From: a virus
Direction: 5' to 3' (one strand)
DNA length: 26,231 nt
IMG/VR virus record: IMGVR_UViG_3300027810_000054
Span: 1 to 26,231 of that record
A model generated the notes under the pieces. That model was given only the letters and a program-made list of their open reading frames with translations, made no database searches and was not told where the DNA came from. This document shows positions 1-8,093 of the stretch, in pieces. The first letter of the stretch is position 1; each line of letters begins with the position of its first letter. The translations under genes were made by a program, and so were the position numbers.

Positions 1-244
1 GGTAGTATTGATTACCTTCGATGTAGTCGTCGTTTTCAAAATAAGTCATGTTAATATAAACATTACTATCACTGATTGTATGCAGTGGATCGTTACCTGC
101 TACGAGGTTACGTTTGATAGTCTTCGCAAGGTTTCTTCTGTCCGAACTTATACTTGCGACAGAGCAACCGCTGTCTAGCATAAGGTCGATTAATGGTTGG
201 TTGGACGAGTTGTCCATACCAATGAAGAATATCTTTGGTTTCAT
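1..244 (-). CDS. Sulfotransferase-like protein, N-terminal part (cut by window edge)
   Basis: An open frame reads leftward from the ATG at 244-242 without a stop to the window edge, giving 81 visible residues starting MKPKIFFIGMDNSSN. The start overlaps the gp4 stop codon as ATGA, a typical translationally coupled junction. The layout of a hydrophobic strand (KIFFIGM), then a loop, then a helix (QPLIDLMLDSGC), and the later motif NLAKTIKRNLVAGNDPL, resemble small sulfotransferase-family proteins that I recall from marine T4-like phages. The usual 5'-phosphosulfate loop (G-x-x-K-T/S-G-T-type) is not intact: the visible loop is MDNSSNQP. If the family call is right, the protein may be altered or inactive. 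Known: such enzymes move sulfate from PAPS. Inferred: this one belongs to the family. The C-terminal half, which would settle the question, lies outside the window. Confidence 0.45.
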   Translation of the reverse strand, partial: MKPKIFFIGMDNSSNQPLIDLMLDSGCSVASISSDRRNLAKTIKRNLVAGNDPLHTISDSNVYINMTYFENDDYIEGNQYY

Positions 245-753
245 TTCTTTTTCTTTCGGAAGGGGGCTAGTTTTTTAATAGGTTTCTTGGTACGCATCTT
301 CTGGGTAGACTTGGGCATGATACCCATGGCAGTCAGTTCTTTCTCAGTCCATATCTCAAAATGGAATCCCCGATCATCAGCATACTTCTTAGCAGCTGTC
401 CACTTAGATTGATTCTTAATGTATGTCATACCTTCGTTCAGGACGGTTCGACGAGACTTACCTTGTTTACGTTCAGGTAACTTAGTCTCCTTGAATGGTT
501 TGACTTCTACTAGGACAACACGACCAGACTTGTACTTGATAACGAAGTCCATGAAGTATCGATGAGGTCTCTTGTCGGTCTCGCAGATGTAAGGTAGCAC
601 GAGCTCTTCGGACTGCCATTGTACAACGTCCAAACTATCGTCACACCACTTCATTACGTAGCGTTCCCACCCCGAACGGTAGACAACGTTGTCCGCATCC
701 CCAGCATACTTCTCTGGGTTCTTTGGTTTGTACCTACCTTTATATGTTTTCAT
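241..753 (-). CDS. 4: Head completion nuclease, T4 gp4 family
   Basis: This 170-residue protein matches T4 gp4 (also called gp50/65), which finishes DNA-filled heads before tails join. The core has the TnsA/restriction-endonuclease-like pattern: RSGWE (Glu30), then HRYFMDF (Asp69), then VEVKP (Glu83-x-Lys85), the E...D...ExK set that binds metal and cuts DNA. A further conserved-looking block is SKWTAAKKYADDRGFHFEIW (about residues 117-136). The last 20 residues are Lys/Arg-rich, consistent with DNA binding. T4 gp4 is about 150 residues, so the length fits. The gene is first in a leftward unit driven by the late promoter at 784-791, and its stop overlaps the start of the next leftward gene. 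The Shine-Dalgarno match is weak. Family assignment is strong; nuclease activity is inferred from the preserved residues. Confidence 0.85.
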   Translation of the reverse strand: MKTYKGRYKPKNPEKYAGDADNVVYRSGWERYVMKWCDDSLDVVQWQSEELVLPYICETDKRPHRYFMDFVIKYKSGRVVLVEVKPFKETKLPERKQGKSRRTVLNEGMTYIKNQSKWTAAKKYADDRGFHFEIWTEKELTAMGIMPKSTQKMRTKKPIKKLAPFRKKKK

Positions 754-766
754 TCTGAATTATATG

Positions 767-778
767 TATAAATAGTAT
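767..778 (+). promoter_or_regulatory. Late promoter for the rightward hub operon
   Basis: TATAAATAGTAT carries the T4 late-promoter octamer TATAAATA at 767-774, about 33 nt upstream of the gp48 start. No -35 hexamer is seen, as expected for sliding-clamp-activated late transcription. The same 12-mer occurs at the three other rightward late promoters in the window. It faces the leftward late promoter at 784-791. Confidence 0.8.
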
Positions 779-783
779 GACAG

Positions 784-791
784 TATTTATA
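784..791 (-). promoter_or_regulatory. Late promoter for the leftward gp4 unit
   Basis: The minus strand reads TATAAATA here, the full T4 late octamer, 30 nt upstream of the gp4 start codon. It lacks the GTAT extension found at the four rightward promoters (the minus strand continues CTGT). Its expected start point falls almost on top of that of the rightward promoter at 767-778. Confidence 0.7.
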
Positions 792-807
792 ACATAGGCT
801 TACCCCC

Positions 808-1872
808 ATGGCAGAAGATAAAAGTCCGGAAGAGAAAAAACGAGACCTTAAAACTACAGAGGTTCTTTACTATCCTTTCGAGAAAAGTGAACGGTATGGT
901 GCTTGCATCACCTTCCATCCTAAAAAAATAGTTTCCCCTGAAATTGACGGTACTATGGACGAAGAGTCTCAATTTGCAGCTGCCATGGCCAACGTAGACA
1001 GGGATCATGCCGCAATCGATAGAGATAATGAATCTAGTGATAAAAAACTAACTGAAGAAGAAATCCAAAATCGAAAAGATCAAAGTACTAAGAAACGGTT
1101 TAGTGAAGGCAATAAATTAAACAAAGGACTTCTTCAATCTACCAAGACAGCTACGAATCTAAAAATGAAGTTGTATCTGCCTGCTGGATTTACTACTACT
1201 GATGGACTGTCATATAGTAATGTTGACATAGGCCCACTTGGTGCTACAGCATTGAATCAGTTATCAGGGGGTTCAAGTCTTACTAGTATGGTGGGTAATG
1301 CATTAGCAACTGGAGTTAAGTCGGTCGGTGATTTATTCGCAGGGAATATCGGTGGTAACGATTTGGGTAAGTTGGCTGCGGTTCGAGGTGCACAGAGTAT
1401 CCTAGGTAAGGCAATGCCCGAAGAGTTGAGAAATGCGGTAACCATCGCAGCTGGGGTAACGATAAATCCTAACACACGTGCTATGTTCAAGGGTGTAGCA
1501 TTAAGAGAATTCCAATTTCAGTTTAAGTTTATACCTAGGTCAGAGGCAGAGGCAAAGGAAGTCGAGGCAATCATCTATAGATTCCGACATATGGCCTATC
1601 CAGAAAGCCTTGAACTAGACGGTGGTGTTAGTGCTGGTTACAAATATCCTAATATGTTTTCTATATCTTTAGATTATGATAATGGTGATGGTGGTGAACC
1701 CAAGCCAATAGGTACTAAAATAAAAGACTGTTATCTTAAATCTATAAGTACAAATTACAACCCTTCTTCTATGTCGTACCACAGTGATGGTAGACCAGTA
1801 GAATACGATCTAACACTGAGTTTCTCAGAAGATGTTGCACTAAACAAAACCGATATTGAGGAAGGTTACTAA
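808..1872 (+). CDS. 48: Baseplate tail-tube cap protein, T4 gp48 family
   Basis: This 354-residue protein is close in length to T4 gp48 (364 aa), which sits on the hub and starts tail-tube growth together with gp54. After a charged, low-complexity N-terminus (about residues 1-110, many Glu/Lys/Asp) comes KLYLPAGFTTTDGLSYSN (about 119-136). An Ala/Gly-rich helical stretch follows, and then the family's signature tube-like block FKGVALREFQFQFKF and PRSEAEAKEVEAIIYRFR (about 226-261). T4 gp54 shares this fold, so a gp54-like role cannot be excluded; no second copy lies in the window. It is the first gene after the late promoter, and its stop overlaps the gp53 start as TAATG. Confidence 0.8.
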   Translation: MAEDKSPEEKKRDLKTTEVLYYPFEKSERYGACITFHPKKIVSPEIDGTMDEESQFAAAMANVDRDHAAIDRDNESSDKKLTEEEIQNRKDQSTKKRFSEGNKLNKGLLQSTKTATNLKMKLYLPAGFTTTDGLSYSNVDIGPLGATALNQLSGGSSLTSMVGNALATGVKSVGDLFAGNIGGNDLGKLAAVRGAQSILGKAMPEELRNAVTIAAGVTINPNTRAMFKGVALREFQFQFKFIPRSEAEAKEVEAIIYRFRHMAYPESLELDGGVSAGYKYPNMFSISLDYDNGDGGEPKPIGTKIKDCYLKSISTNYNPSSMSYHSDGRPVEYDLTLSFSEDVALNKTDIEEGY

Positions 1873-2600
1873 TGTCCTATTTCCAATCATTTCCTGCTAC
1901 ACTATATGAGTATGGTGAGAACAACGGAATTACTTTCGCTGAAGACCTAAGTGCATATGCAGAAGTCTTTGATAAAGTTAAGGACAATGCTGCTTTCTAT
2001 CAAGACTACTATGTTATGTTAGGAGAGAGACCGGATCATGCCGCGTACAGTTTGTATGACGACCCTCAACTACATTGGACGTTCTTTTTGATGAACCCTA
2101 AAATACGAGAAAGGGGTTGGCCAGAGAACTTACAGAACGTAGTTAAGAAACTCAAGTCGAGTCATCCGGATACTACATTGACCACACAGGATGAGTTGTT
2201 TGATAAGTTCAAGGTAGGACAGACAGTACAGGGACAGTTATCTCTTGCTACAGGTATCATTGTCAGAAAAGACCTAAACCTAGGACAACTCGTTATTAAA
2301 ACGAGCGGTACCTTCTTGGTAGGGGGTGAACAAATCAACTCTACCGTTGAAGGAGGGGTTCTACCAGAGATTATACAAACTGTATCTGCTGGGCCCGAGT
2401 ATCTTTCTGCGAAATATTATACTGAAAATAGTGAACGAGTATCCATTAATCCGTATGTCGGGCCTGGGTCATTGTTGAGTGAGGTTAGTTATTACGACCA
2501 CTACATTTCCGAGAACGAAGATTTAAAACAGATACGAGTTATAAAACCATCTGCCATAAGATCTGTGTCAAGGGCGTTCCTTGATGCTATGGAGTCATAA
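1872..2600 (+). CDS. 53: Baseplate wedge subunit, T4 gp53 family
   Basis: gp53 joins the six wedges around the hub in T4-type baseplates. The 242-residue product shows the family hallmark near the N-terminus: YYVMLGERPDHAAYSLYDDP followed by WTFFLMN (about residues 46-75), a LysM-like segment typical of gp53. It is somewhat longer than T4 gp53 (196 aa), with extra sequence in a middle region that reads as beta-rich (about 115-170). The start codon overlaps the gp48 stop by one base, with GAGGAAGG just upstream as ribosome binding site, and the stop overlaps the next gene in the same way. Tight coupling to the gp48 and hub genes supports the assignment. Confidence 0.85.
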   Translation: MSYFQSFPATLYEYGENNGITFAEDLSAYAEVFDKVKDNAAFYQDYYVMLGERPDHAAYSLYDDPQLHWTFFLMNPKIRERGWPENLQNVVKKLKSSHPDTTLTTQDELFDKFKVGQTVQGQLSLATGIIVRKDLNLGQLVIKTSGTFLVGGEQINSTVEGGVLPEIIQTVSAGPEYLSAKYYTENSERVSINPYVGPGSLLSEVSYYDHYISENEDLKQIRVIKPSAIRSVSRAFLDAMES

Positions 2601-3958
2601 TGTCAAACGAAAGAAGAACTCCTTTTGAATTTCAAAGCATCTTACTGAAACCCAGTGCCGAGGGATATTTGCCTATAGAAATGAAACTATTGGTGACGGA
2701 CTTAGATGTCTATGAACACATAGATAAACCTTATCTAACAGGAATTATGGCCTTCCAAGACACTGCAAATATAATGAACGGTGGTAACATTCGTAGTGGA
2801 GATATGGTAACGATTAAGATACGAGATACCAAAGGAAAGATTTTCGTTGATAAGGTGTTTCGTGTTGATAAAATTATGTCTGCTACTAGAATGGAACAGA
2901 ACCAAAATTCTGAAAGCGTTGTTCTCCATATAGTAGAGAACCACTGGTACGAGTCTAACCTACGTAATGTAAACAAATCGTATAGTGGAAAACCAAGTAG
3001 TATCCTAACTACAATATCTGCGGATCATCGGTTAAACAAAACGATAGAGTCTTCGGGTACCGACGCACAGTCTCTTAAAGTTATTGTACCCAACCTAACT
3101 CCTATTGAAGCTATGTGTTGGTTGAAGAACCGGACAACTACCGCTAAGGGATATCCATTTTATCTATTCTCTTCGGTAAGAAATGATAAGTTACATTTCA
3201 GGGACTTGAGTGATATGATTACTAAGAAACCTTGGAATAGTGGTTCACCACATTCGTATGTATCATCCAACCAAGGACTTGGGGATGTCGCTATGCGAAG
3301 AACTATCAAATCGTATGAACACAAAAACACTGGTAACTTATTGACTCTTATCGATAAGGGTTTGGTTGGTGGAAATCACCAATACTTTAACCCCACTTCA
3401 AATAAGATGGAAGTGGTTAAGTTTGACATTCACCGAGATGTTATCAAACTATTAGAGACGGACAATATTTCTAAGAAGAGGGCTTTCTATTCCGAGGATC
3501 TGAAAGTTGGTGACAAATCTTTTAACAAGATGACTAGTCGAGTGACAACTCAGGTCACTTCGACCTCATCCATTTCTGGTGTAACTGACGAAGATTCTGG
3601 TGAAGTAACATACCCTCTCACCAGTTACGGGGAATCTAAATCTTCTGCTGACTACAAAAGAGATGTCATTAGTCGAACTGTACTGGGGTTGATGCAACTT
3701 TCACCAATGTCCGTGACAGTGAATGGGTTAGATTTTGCTAATACCCTTGACAACACTATAGGCAGCGTTATGCGCATTGCCTTCTTACTAACAAATTTTA
3801 CGCAGTCTACAAGAGAAACCTTTGATGGTAAGAAGTCTGGGGACTACCTAGTCTATTCAGCGAAACATTCCTTCAAAACTGAAGGGTATGATGTTTCACT
3901 AACATGTATGAAATTATCGAACGGTGGGTTCGAGGAGAAACGTAATGATCCCCAGTAA
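2600..3958 (+). CDS. 27: Baseplate hub protein, gp27-like
   Basis: The 452-residue protein has the layout of phage hub proteins related to T4 gp27 (391 aa), the trimeric ring that holds the gp5 spike and connects to the tail tube. Visible landmarks are an N-terminal beta-rich part with DLDVYEHIDKPYLTGIMAFQ (about 34-53) and the helix-strand segment NLTPIEAMCWLKNRT (about 164-178). This is followed by GYPFYLFSSV and KLHFRDLSDM, matching the hub pattern in which a residue stretch reports on a test structure and then on the tube-like domain. Direct adjacency to gp5 is the usual hub arrangement. The gp27 call rests on motif and context rather than strong identity, so confidence is moderate. It overlaps the gp53 stop by one base and the gp5 start by 14. 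Confidence 0.7.
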   Translation: MSNERRTPFEFQSILLKPSAEGYLPIEMKLLVTDLDVYEHIDKPYLTGIMAFQDTANIMNGGNIRSGDMVTIKIRDTKGKIFVDKVFRVDKIMSATRMEQNQNSESVVLHIVENHWYESNLRNVNKSYSGKPSSILTTISADHRLNKTIESSGTDAQSLKVIVPNLTPIEAMCWLKNRTTTAKGYPFYLFSSVRNDKLHFRDLSDMITKKPWNSGSPHSYVSSNQGLGDVAMRRTIKSYEHKNTGNLLTLIDKGLVGGNHQYFNPTSNKMEVVKFDIHRDVIKLLETDNISKKRAFYSEDLKVGDKSFNKMTSRVTTQVTSTSSISGVTDEDSGEVTYPLTSYGESKSSADYKRDVISRTVLGLMQLSPMSVTVNGLDFANTLDNTIGSVMRIAFLLTNFTQSTRETFDGKKSGDYLVYSAKHSFKTEGYDVSLTCMKLSNGGFEEKRNDPQ

Positions 3959-4547
3959 CTTTATTGAATACTATGGAGACCAGACTCGTTGGTTCCTTGG
4001 TTCAGTTGTTGATGTGAACGACCCATTGAAACTCGGACGTGTTAAGGTTAGGGTATATGGGGTACATGACTCTTATGACTCTAAAGATGCCTCTAAAGAA
4101 ACAGAAAAATATTCAATCTCCGACGAAGATTTACCTTGGGCACAGATCGTTGTACCTGTCACTACGGGTGTCCATGAAGGTAAGGGACAGTACCTAGGTA
4201 TCCTCAAGGGTACACAGGTGTTCGGTATGTTCTTGGACGGTAAGAGTTCTCAGTTACCTATGGTGATTGGTACTGTCCCTAAAGAAGGTGATGCGAACCC
4301 TAAGGCAACTGCTAACTACCCATTGAACAAGGTGTACGAGACAGAGACCGGACACTTCAAAGAGTATGATGATTCAGGTACCGGACGTATCAAAGAATAC
4401 CACCAGAAGGGTACGTACTACGAGATGAAAGAAGATGGCATCCATATCTACGGAGACACAAAGGTTACCATCCACGGTAAGAGTGAAGTCCAAGTTAATG
4501 CACCCATCGTTAGCGTAAGCGGTGGTGTGGTAAAACTGAACTCATAA
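3945..4547 (+). CDS. 5: Baseplate hub spike, gp5-like, without lysozyme domain
   Basis: The protein (200 residues, starting MIPSNFIEYYG) carries the gp5 N-terminal OB-fold: WFLGSVVDVNDPLKLGRVKV (about 16-35), DLPWAQIVVPVTT, GTQVFGMFLDG and PMVIGTVP. A short beta-helix-like tail follows, with Gly/Val-rich strands (DGIHIYGDTKVTIHGKSEVQV, abridged pattern). T4 gp5 is 575 residues with a lysozyme domain between these parts; here nothing is inserted, so this spike cannot cut peptidoglycan itself. I chose ATG 3945 over an in-frame GTG at 3924 because AGGAG (3933-3937) sits 7 nt before the ATG. It acts as the membrane-piercing tip under the gp27-like hub. The stop overlaps the next start as TAATG. 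Confidence 0.82.
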   Translation: MIPSNFIEYYGDQTRWFLGSVVDVNDPLKLGRVKVRVYGVHDSYDSKDASKETEKYSISDEDLPWAQIVVPVTTGVHEGKGQYLGILKGTQVFGMFLDGKSSQLPMVIGTVPKEGDANPKATANYPLNKVYETETGHFKEYDDSGTGRIKEYHQKGTYYEMKEDGIHIYGDTKVTIHGKSEVQVNAPIVSVSGGVVKLNS

Positions 4548-5851
4548 TGACATACCAACTCCCAGAAATTAGTCTGGAACTACCATGTTCCGGTTCGTTG
4601 CTCCCTACTAAGGCAGAGTACGTCCAGTTCTATAATGATATCGCAATGATACCTAGTAAGTTGAAGGCGTCGATGGCGAGCATTAATTTAGAAAAGATTA
4701 AAGAGGATAAAAGAAAGCAATTAGAAGAAGAGTTGGGAACCCGTCCTGATATAGACATTGATGCGGAGATACAGAAAGAGCTCGACAAGTACCTCGAACA
4801 GTTCGTTGTCATCGAAGGTATCATCAAACAGGTCGAAGACTTCATGGAACTGCAAGAGTCTCTTCTATCTCCATATTGGCAGAACGGTCAGATACGTAAC
4901 TGGCAGAAAGAAGCTAATGATGCATGGTCGGAACTGATTGATGAGTTCCACATGTACATTCCAGTCAAGATGCTAGAACTGATATCGAGTGTTATCCCAG
5001 TAAGTTTCTCGGTATCCGTAATGGGTATCAGTGTCGACCTACTCAGGATACTGGAGAAGGAAGAGCAGGAACGTCTGAAGACACAGATTACAGAACAGGT
5101 AGATAAGTACTATGCTCTGGTGCCTGAAGGATATCAGTACTATAAAGGTGAGTTCGGTGTTGAGTGTAATGAGTGGAAGGGTAAACTTACTTGGGCATAT
5201 TTTAAAAACGAGTTGGTTAAGTTGTGTACCAATCTATTGCAGTCTACCTTCGGAGCATTGATAGACAAGTTCAAGACGATATGGGATGCCTTGGGTCTAC
5301 CTACTCTACCTGTTCTATTAGAGTTTGATGTAGAAACCTTTATACGTGCACAGATAGACGCATTCAAAGAACAAGCGAAAGGTGAACTGGATAGAATCAA
5401 AGCACAGGTAGAACAACTCGAAGAGGACGCAAAGACATCAACGGATGCTCTTAAGAAACAGATAGATGACCAGATTGCTACGTTGGAAGATGATATCGCA
5501 AACTTCACGGTCAATGGGTTCATCGTAAATCAACTCAAAGGGGTGTCCTTGTTCGGTATGTCTCTTTTGGATATCATTGGGGGTGAGATTGACACCAATG
5601 TAGTAATACCGGAAGACCAGATAAACGAAATGGTACGTGCCTCACGTGACTGGTTTGCACAATGGCAGAAAGAACTAATTTTTATGTGGATAAAGACGGT
5701 CAAGTCATTCCTAGATGCCATAGGACTAGGGGCTGTACTTGACTTCCTAACACTAACATTCTGTGATGTATTGAAGTTGATTGGGGTTCCTTTGTCAATA
5801 GATTTAACTTTACCCGAATTACCTGAAATTGGTGTTGCGGTTTCTGTATAA
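4547..5851 (+). CDS. Unrecognised coiled-coil structural protein of the hub operon
   Basis: I do not recognise a named family in this 434-residue protein. It begins MTYQLPEISLELPCSG and has two strongly charged helical stretches likely to form coiled coils: about residues 47-100 (Lys/Glu-rich, with EEELGTRPDIDIDAEIQKEL) and about 264-315 (GELDRIKAQVEQLEEDAK onward). Between and after them are amphipathic or hydrophobic segments such as LISSVIPVSFSVSVMGISV and, near the C-terminus, FLDAIGLGAVLDFLTLTF. There is no signal peptide. It is translationally coupled to gp5 (TAATG), so it is probably made with the hub. A hub-assembly factor or tube-lumen protein in the role of T4 gp26, gp28 or gp29 is possible but not shown. 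The late promoter for gp25 lies across its last codons. Confidence 0.6.
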   Translation: MTYQLPEISLELPCSGSLLPTKAEYVQFYNDIAMIPSKLKASMASINLEKIKEDKRKQLEEELGTRPDIDIDAEIQKELDKYLEQFVVIEGIIKQVEDFMELQESLLSPYWQNGQIRNWQKEANDAWSELIDEFHMYIPVKMLELISSVIPVSFSVSVMGISVDLLRILEKEEQERLKTQITEQVDKYYALVPEGYQYYKGEFGVECNEWKGKLTWAYFKNELVKLCTNLLQSTFGALIDKFKTIWDALGLPTLPVLLEFDVETFIRAQIDAFKEQAKGELDRIKAQVEQLEEDAKTSTDALKKQIDDQIATLEDDIANFTVNGFIVNQLKGVSLFGMSLLDIIGGEIDTNVVIPEDQINEMVRASRDWFAQWQKELIFMWIKTVKSFLDAIGLGAVLDFLTLTFCDVLKLIGVPLSIDLTLPELPEIGVAVSV

Positions 5852-5858
5852 ATAGTAT
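5847..5858 (+). promoter_or_regulatory. Late promoter for the gp25-gp6 block
   Basis: TATAAATAGTAT overlaps the stop codon (5849-5851) of the preceding gene, 18 nt before the gp25 start. It shares the 12-mer found at 767, 9111 and 23318. A degenerate -35-like TTGCGG lies at 5835-5840, 15 nt before TATAAA; it is much weaker than the element at the two composite promoters. Confidence 0.75.
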
Positions 5859-5876
5859 AAAAAGAGTTAAACCATT

Positions 5877-6317
5877 ATGGGCAATCAATATTCAATAGAA
5901 GACGGTAACCTTTCTAATAGACCAATCACTGCTAGTGTACCTCGTGTCAATAGTGACGTAGATTGTTCTTTTGAAAAGAAGCCGTCGGGTGACGTATATC
6001 AGAAGACTGAAGCAGCTGCGGTTCGTCAATCGGTAAAGAACTTACTGATGGCTAACCACGGGTCTGTACCATTCAGACCTCTCTATGGTGCGAATCTAGG
6101 GAATCTTCTGTTCAGTCTATCTACGGACTTAGAAAAAGAAGATGTGCGTATTGTTATTAAAGAGACTCTACGAGACCACGAACCTAGAGTGAAAGTGCAA
6201 AAGGTTATTGTGGACATTGAAGAAGATTACAACAGTATTAGTATACAGGTCATCTTTGAAGTAATATCTACTTTAAGAGTTGAGACTGTAAATGTGAATA
6301 TCGCGAGGATACGATAA
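5877..6317 (+). CDS. 25: Baseplate wedge subunit gp25 (GPW/gp25 family)
   Basis: The 146-residue protein has the standard gp25 size (T4: 132 aa) and core: a KTEAAAVRQSVKNLL helix (about 43-57), then NHGSVPFRPLYGANLGNLLF (about 60-79), then a helix before DHEPRVKVQKVIVDI and a C-terminal strand pair. gp25 is the sheath initiator: it sits at the wedge core and presents a sheath-like strand for the first sheath ring. It is the first gene after the late promoter at 5847. gp6 begins directly after its stop, with no spacer. The family was once called lysozyme-like, but no catalytic role is assigned. Confidence 0.92.
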   Translation: MGNQYSIEDGNLSNRPITASVPRVNSDVDCSFEKKPSGDVYQKTEAAAVRQSVKNLLMANHGSVPFRPLYGANLGNLLFSLSTDLEKEDVRIVIKETLRDHEPRVKVQKVIVDIEEDYNSISIQVIFEVISTLRVETVNVNIARIR

Positions 6318-8093
6318 ATGACAATAAAAAATTCTGATTTAGATTTTGTAAATATCAAGCAAAGTCTTATCGAACACTTCGGACAAAGTGAAGCCTTCAG
6401 TGATTATGATTTTGATGGTAGTGGACTATCAAGTATATTAGATGTACTTGCATATAATACACACATCAATGCATTGACCGCAAATATGGCAATCAACGAA
6501 TCGTTCCTAGGTTCTGCTCAGATACGTTCTTCGGTTCTTGCTCATGCTGCGGCATTGGGGTACACTACCAAATCTCGTACATCCTCTAGTGCATTGGTTA
6601 CTTTAACCATTGACGCTCTTGTTGGTGAAGACGTATTGACATTACCTGCCGGACATTCTTTTAGTGGTGACGTAGATGAATTATCATTCACGTTCACTAA
6701 TCGAGAACAGTCAACTGCATTCAAACTAAATGACAAATTCGTATTCGAGAACGTTCGGATTTACGAAGGCGTTTCTAAAACTAGTACCTTTGTCTTTTCA
6801 GGCGAAGATAGTGCTTATGTTATCGCTGATAAAAACATTGACACTTCACAGATGACTGTTAAGGTGTTCAGTAATTTCAACACATCTCAGTATATAAATT
6901 ACATCAATATAGAAAACGCTGTTACTATCAACGAAGATTCTAAAGTTTATATCATTAAGGAAATTTCAAATGGATACTTTGAGTTGTTCTTTAGTGATGG
7001 TAACGTACTAGGTCAAATGCCTACTGTCGGTAGTAAGATTCAGGTAGAGTATTTACGTACACGCGGCCCAGAGTCGAATGGTGTTACGTCGTTCACCGCT
7101 GAGTTGTTGAATGGAACTAGACCTATATCCACCGAAGTGATATCCAATTCTGCCGGAGGTTCTGAGAAGGAATCTCTAACTCAAATAAAAAGAAATGCTC
7201 CAAGGGCATTCACCGCACAACAAAGATTGGTTACTGCGGACGATTATGAGAATCTAATTAAGAGTAAGTTCTCCTCTCATATAAGTGACGTTGTCGCTTG
7301 GGGTGGACAGGACAATATACCACCAGAGTTCGGTAAGGTGTTCGTCAGTCTTAACTTTAATGGTGACGTTGATGAACCTACCAAATTAGCTACCAAGGAA
7401 TTGATTAGTGACAACCTAACGTCAAACCTATCGATAATGTCTATTGATACCAAATTCGTTGATCCGGTAGACACTTATCTGGAACTTGCTTGTACCTTCA
7501 ACATAGATGCTGCAAAGACTGTTAGTCCAGAAGCCATGCAAGTTGCAGTAAAGAATGTCATTCGGTCACATTTTGACACTACCCTAGAAACATTCGATGC
7601 AGTGTTCCGTAGGTCTAACCTACTGAAAGATATTGATGATTTGGATACTGCGATATTAAACTCACGTATAGACGTTAAGGGTCAACAGAGAGTCTCGATA
7701 GAAACCAACTTGCAAAAAGATTATACATTCAATTTCCCATATGCACTGGCTACTCCAGACAACGATGACCATATTATAACAACTTCTATATTCCAATATC
7801 AAGGACTGAACGTCTTCATCAAAAATAAGATTGGGTCAGACGTACTACAGATCTTTGATCTAGATGGTGTTATTAGAGAGAAGAATATTGGTAACTATAT
7901 ACCATCAACAGGCGTGGTATTCTTATCGGCACTTGCGGTTGATAATATTGGAGCTATGGTATTAAAGGTATCAGTAGTTCCTGCTAACACAAGTACAATA
8001 CGTCCTTTAAGAAATTACATTATTAACTTAGACGATGACGCTTCATATGCTAGGGCAGTGATCGACTTTCAGTCTACCAGAGTGTTATTGTAA
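6318..8093 (+). CDS. 6: Baseplate wedge subunit gp6 (Baseplate_J family)
   Basis: gp6 dimers form the continuous inner ring of the T4-type baseplate and move when the tail contracts. The 591-residue protein (T4 gp6: 660) starts with a conserved-looking helical block (DFVNIKQSLIEHFGQSEAFS, about 10-29) and LDVLAYNTHINALTANMAIN (about 41-60). The centre carries the Baseplate_J-type motif NAPRAFTAQQRLVTADDYE (about 293-311). The order gp25-gp6 with abutting stop and start codons is the usual one in T4-like phages. AGGA about 11 nt upstream serves as ribosome binding site. It is followed at once by the next gene in the same manner. Confidence 0.9.
   Translation: MTIKNSDLDFVNIKQSLIEHFGQSEAFSDYDFDGSGLSSILDVLAYNTHINALTANMAINESFLGSAQIRSSVLAHAAALGYTTKSRTSSSALVTLTIDALVGEDVLTLPAGHSFSGDVDELSFTFTNREQSTAFKLNDKFVFENVRIYEGVSKTSTFVFSGEDSAYVIADKNIDTSQMTVKVFSNFNTSQYINYINIENAVTINEDSKVYIIKEISNGYFELFFSDGNVLGQMPTVGSKIQVEYLRTRGPESNGVTSFTAELLNGTRPISTEVISNSAGGSEKESLTQIKRNAPRAFTAQQRLVTADDYENLIKSKFSSHISDVVAWGGQDNIPPEFGKVFVSLNFNGDVDEPTKLATKELISDNLTSNLSIMSIDTKFVDPVDTYLELACTFNIDAAKTVSPEAMQVAVKNVIRSHFDTTLETFDAVFRRSNLLKDIDDLDTAILNSRIDVKGQQRVSIETNLQKDYTFNFPYALATPDNDDHIITTSIFQYQGLNVFIKNKIGSDVLQIFDLDGVIREKNIGNYIPSTGVVFLSALAVDNIGAMVLKVSVVPANTSTIRPLRNYIINLDDDASYARAVIDFQSTRVLL

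Noticed and set aside
241-412. Plus-strand frame of 71 residues beginning at 197
   Set aside because: Antisense to the gp4 gene and the upstream partial gene, both with far stronger support.
3924-3944. GTG start extending gp5 by 7 residues
   Set aside because: AGGAG at 3933-3937 is well placed for ATG 3945 and would lie inside the coding region of the longer form.
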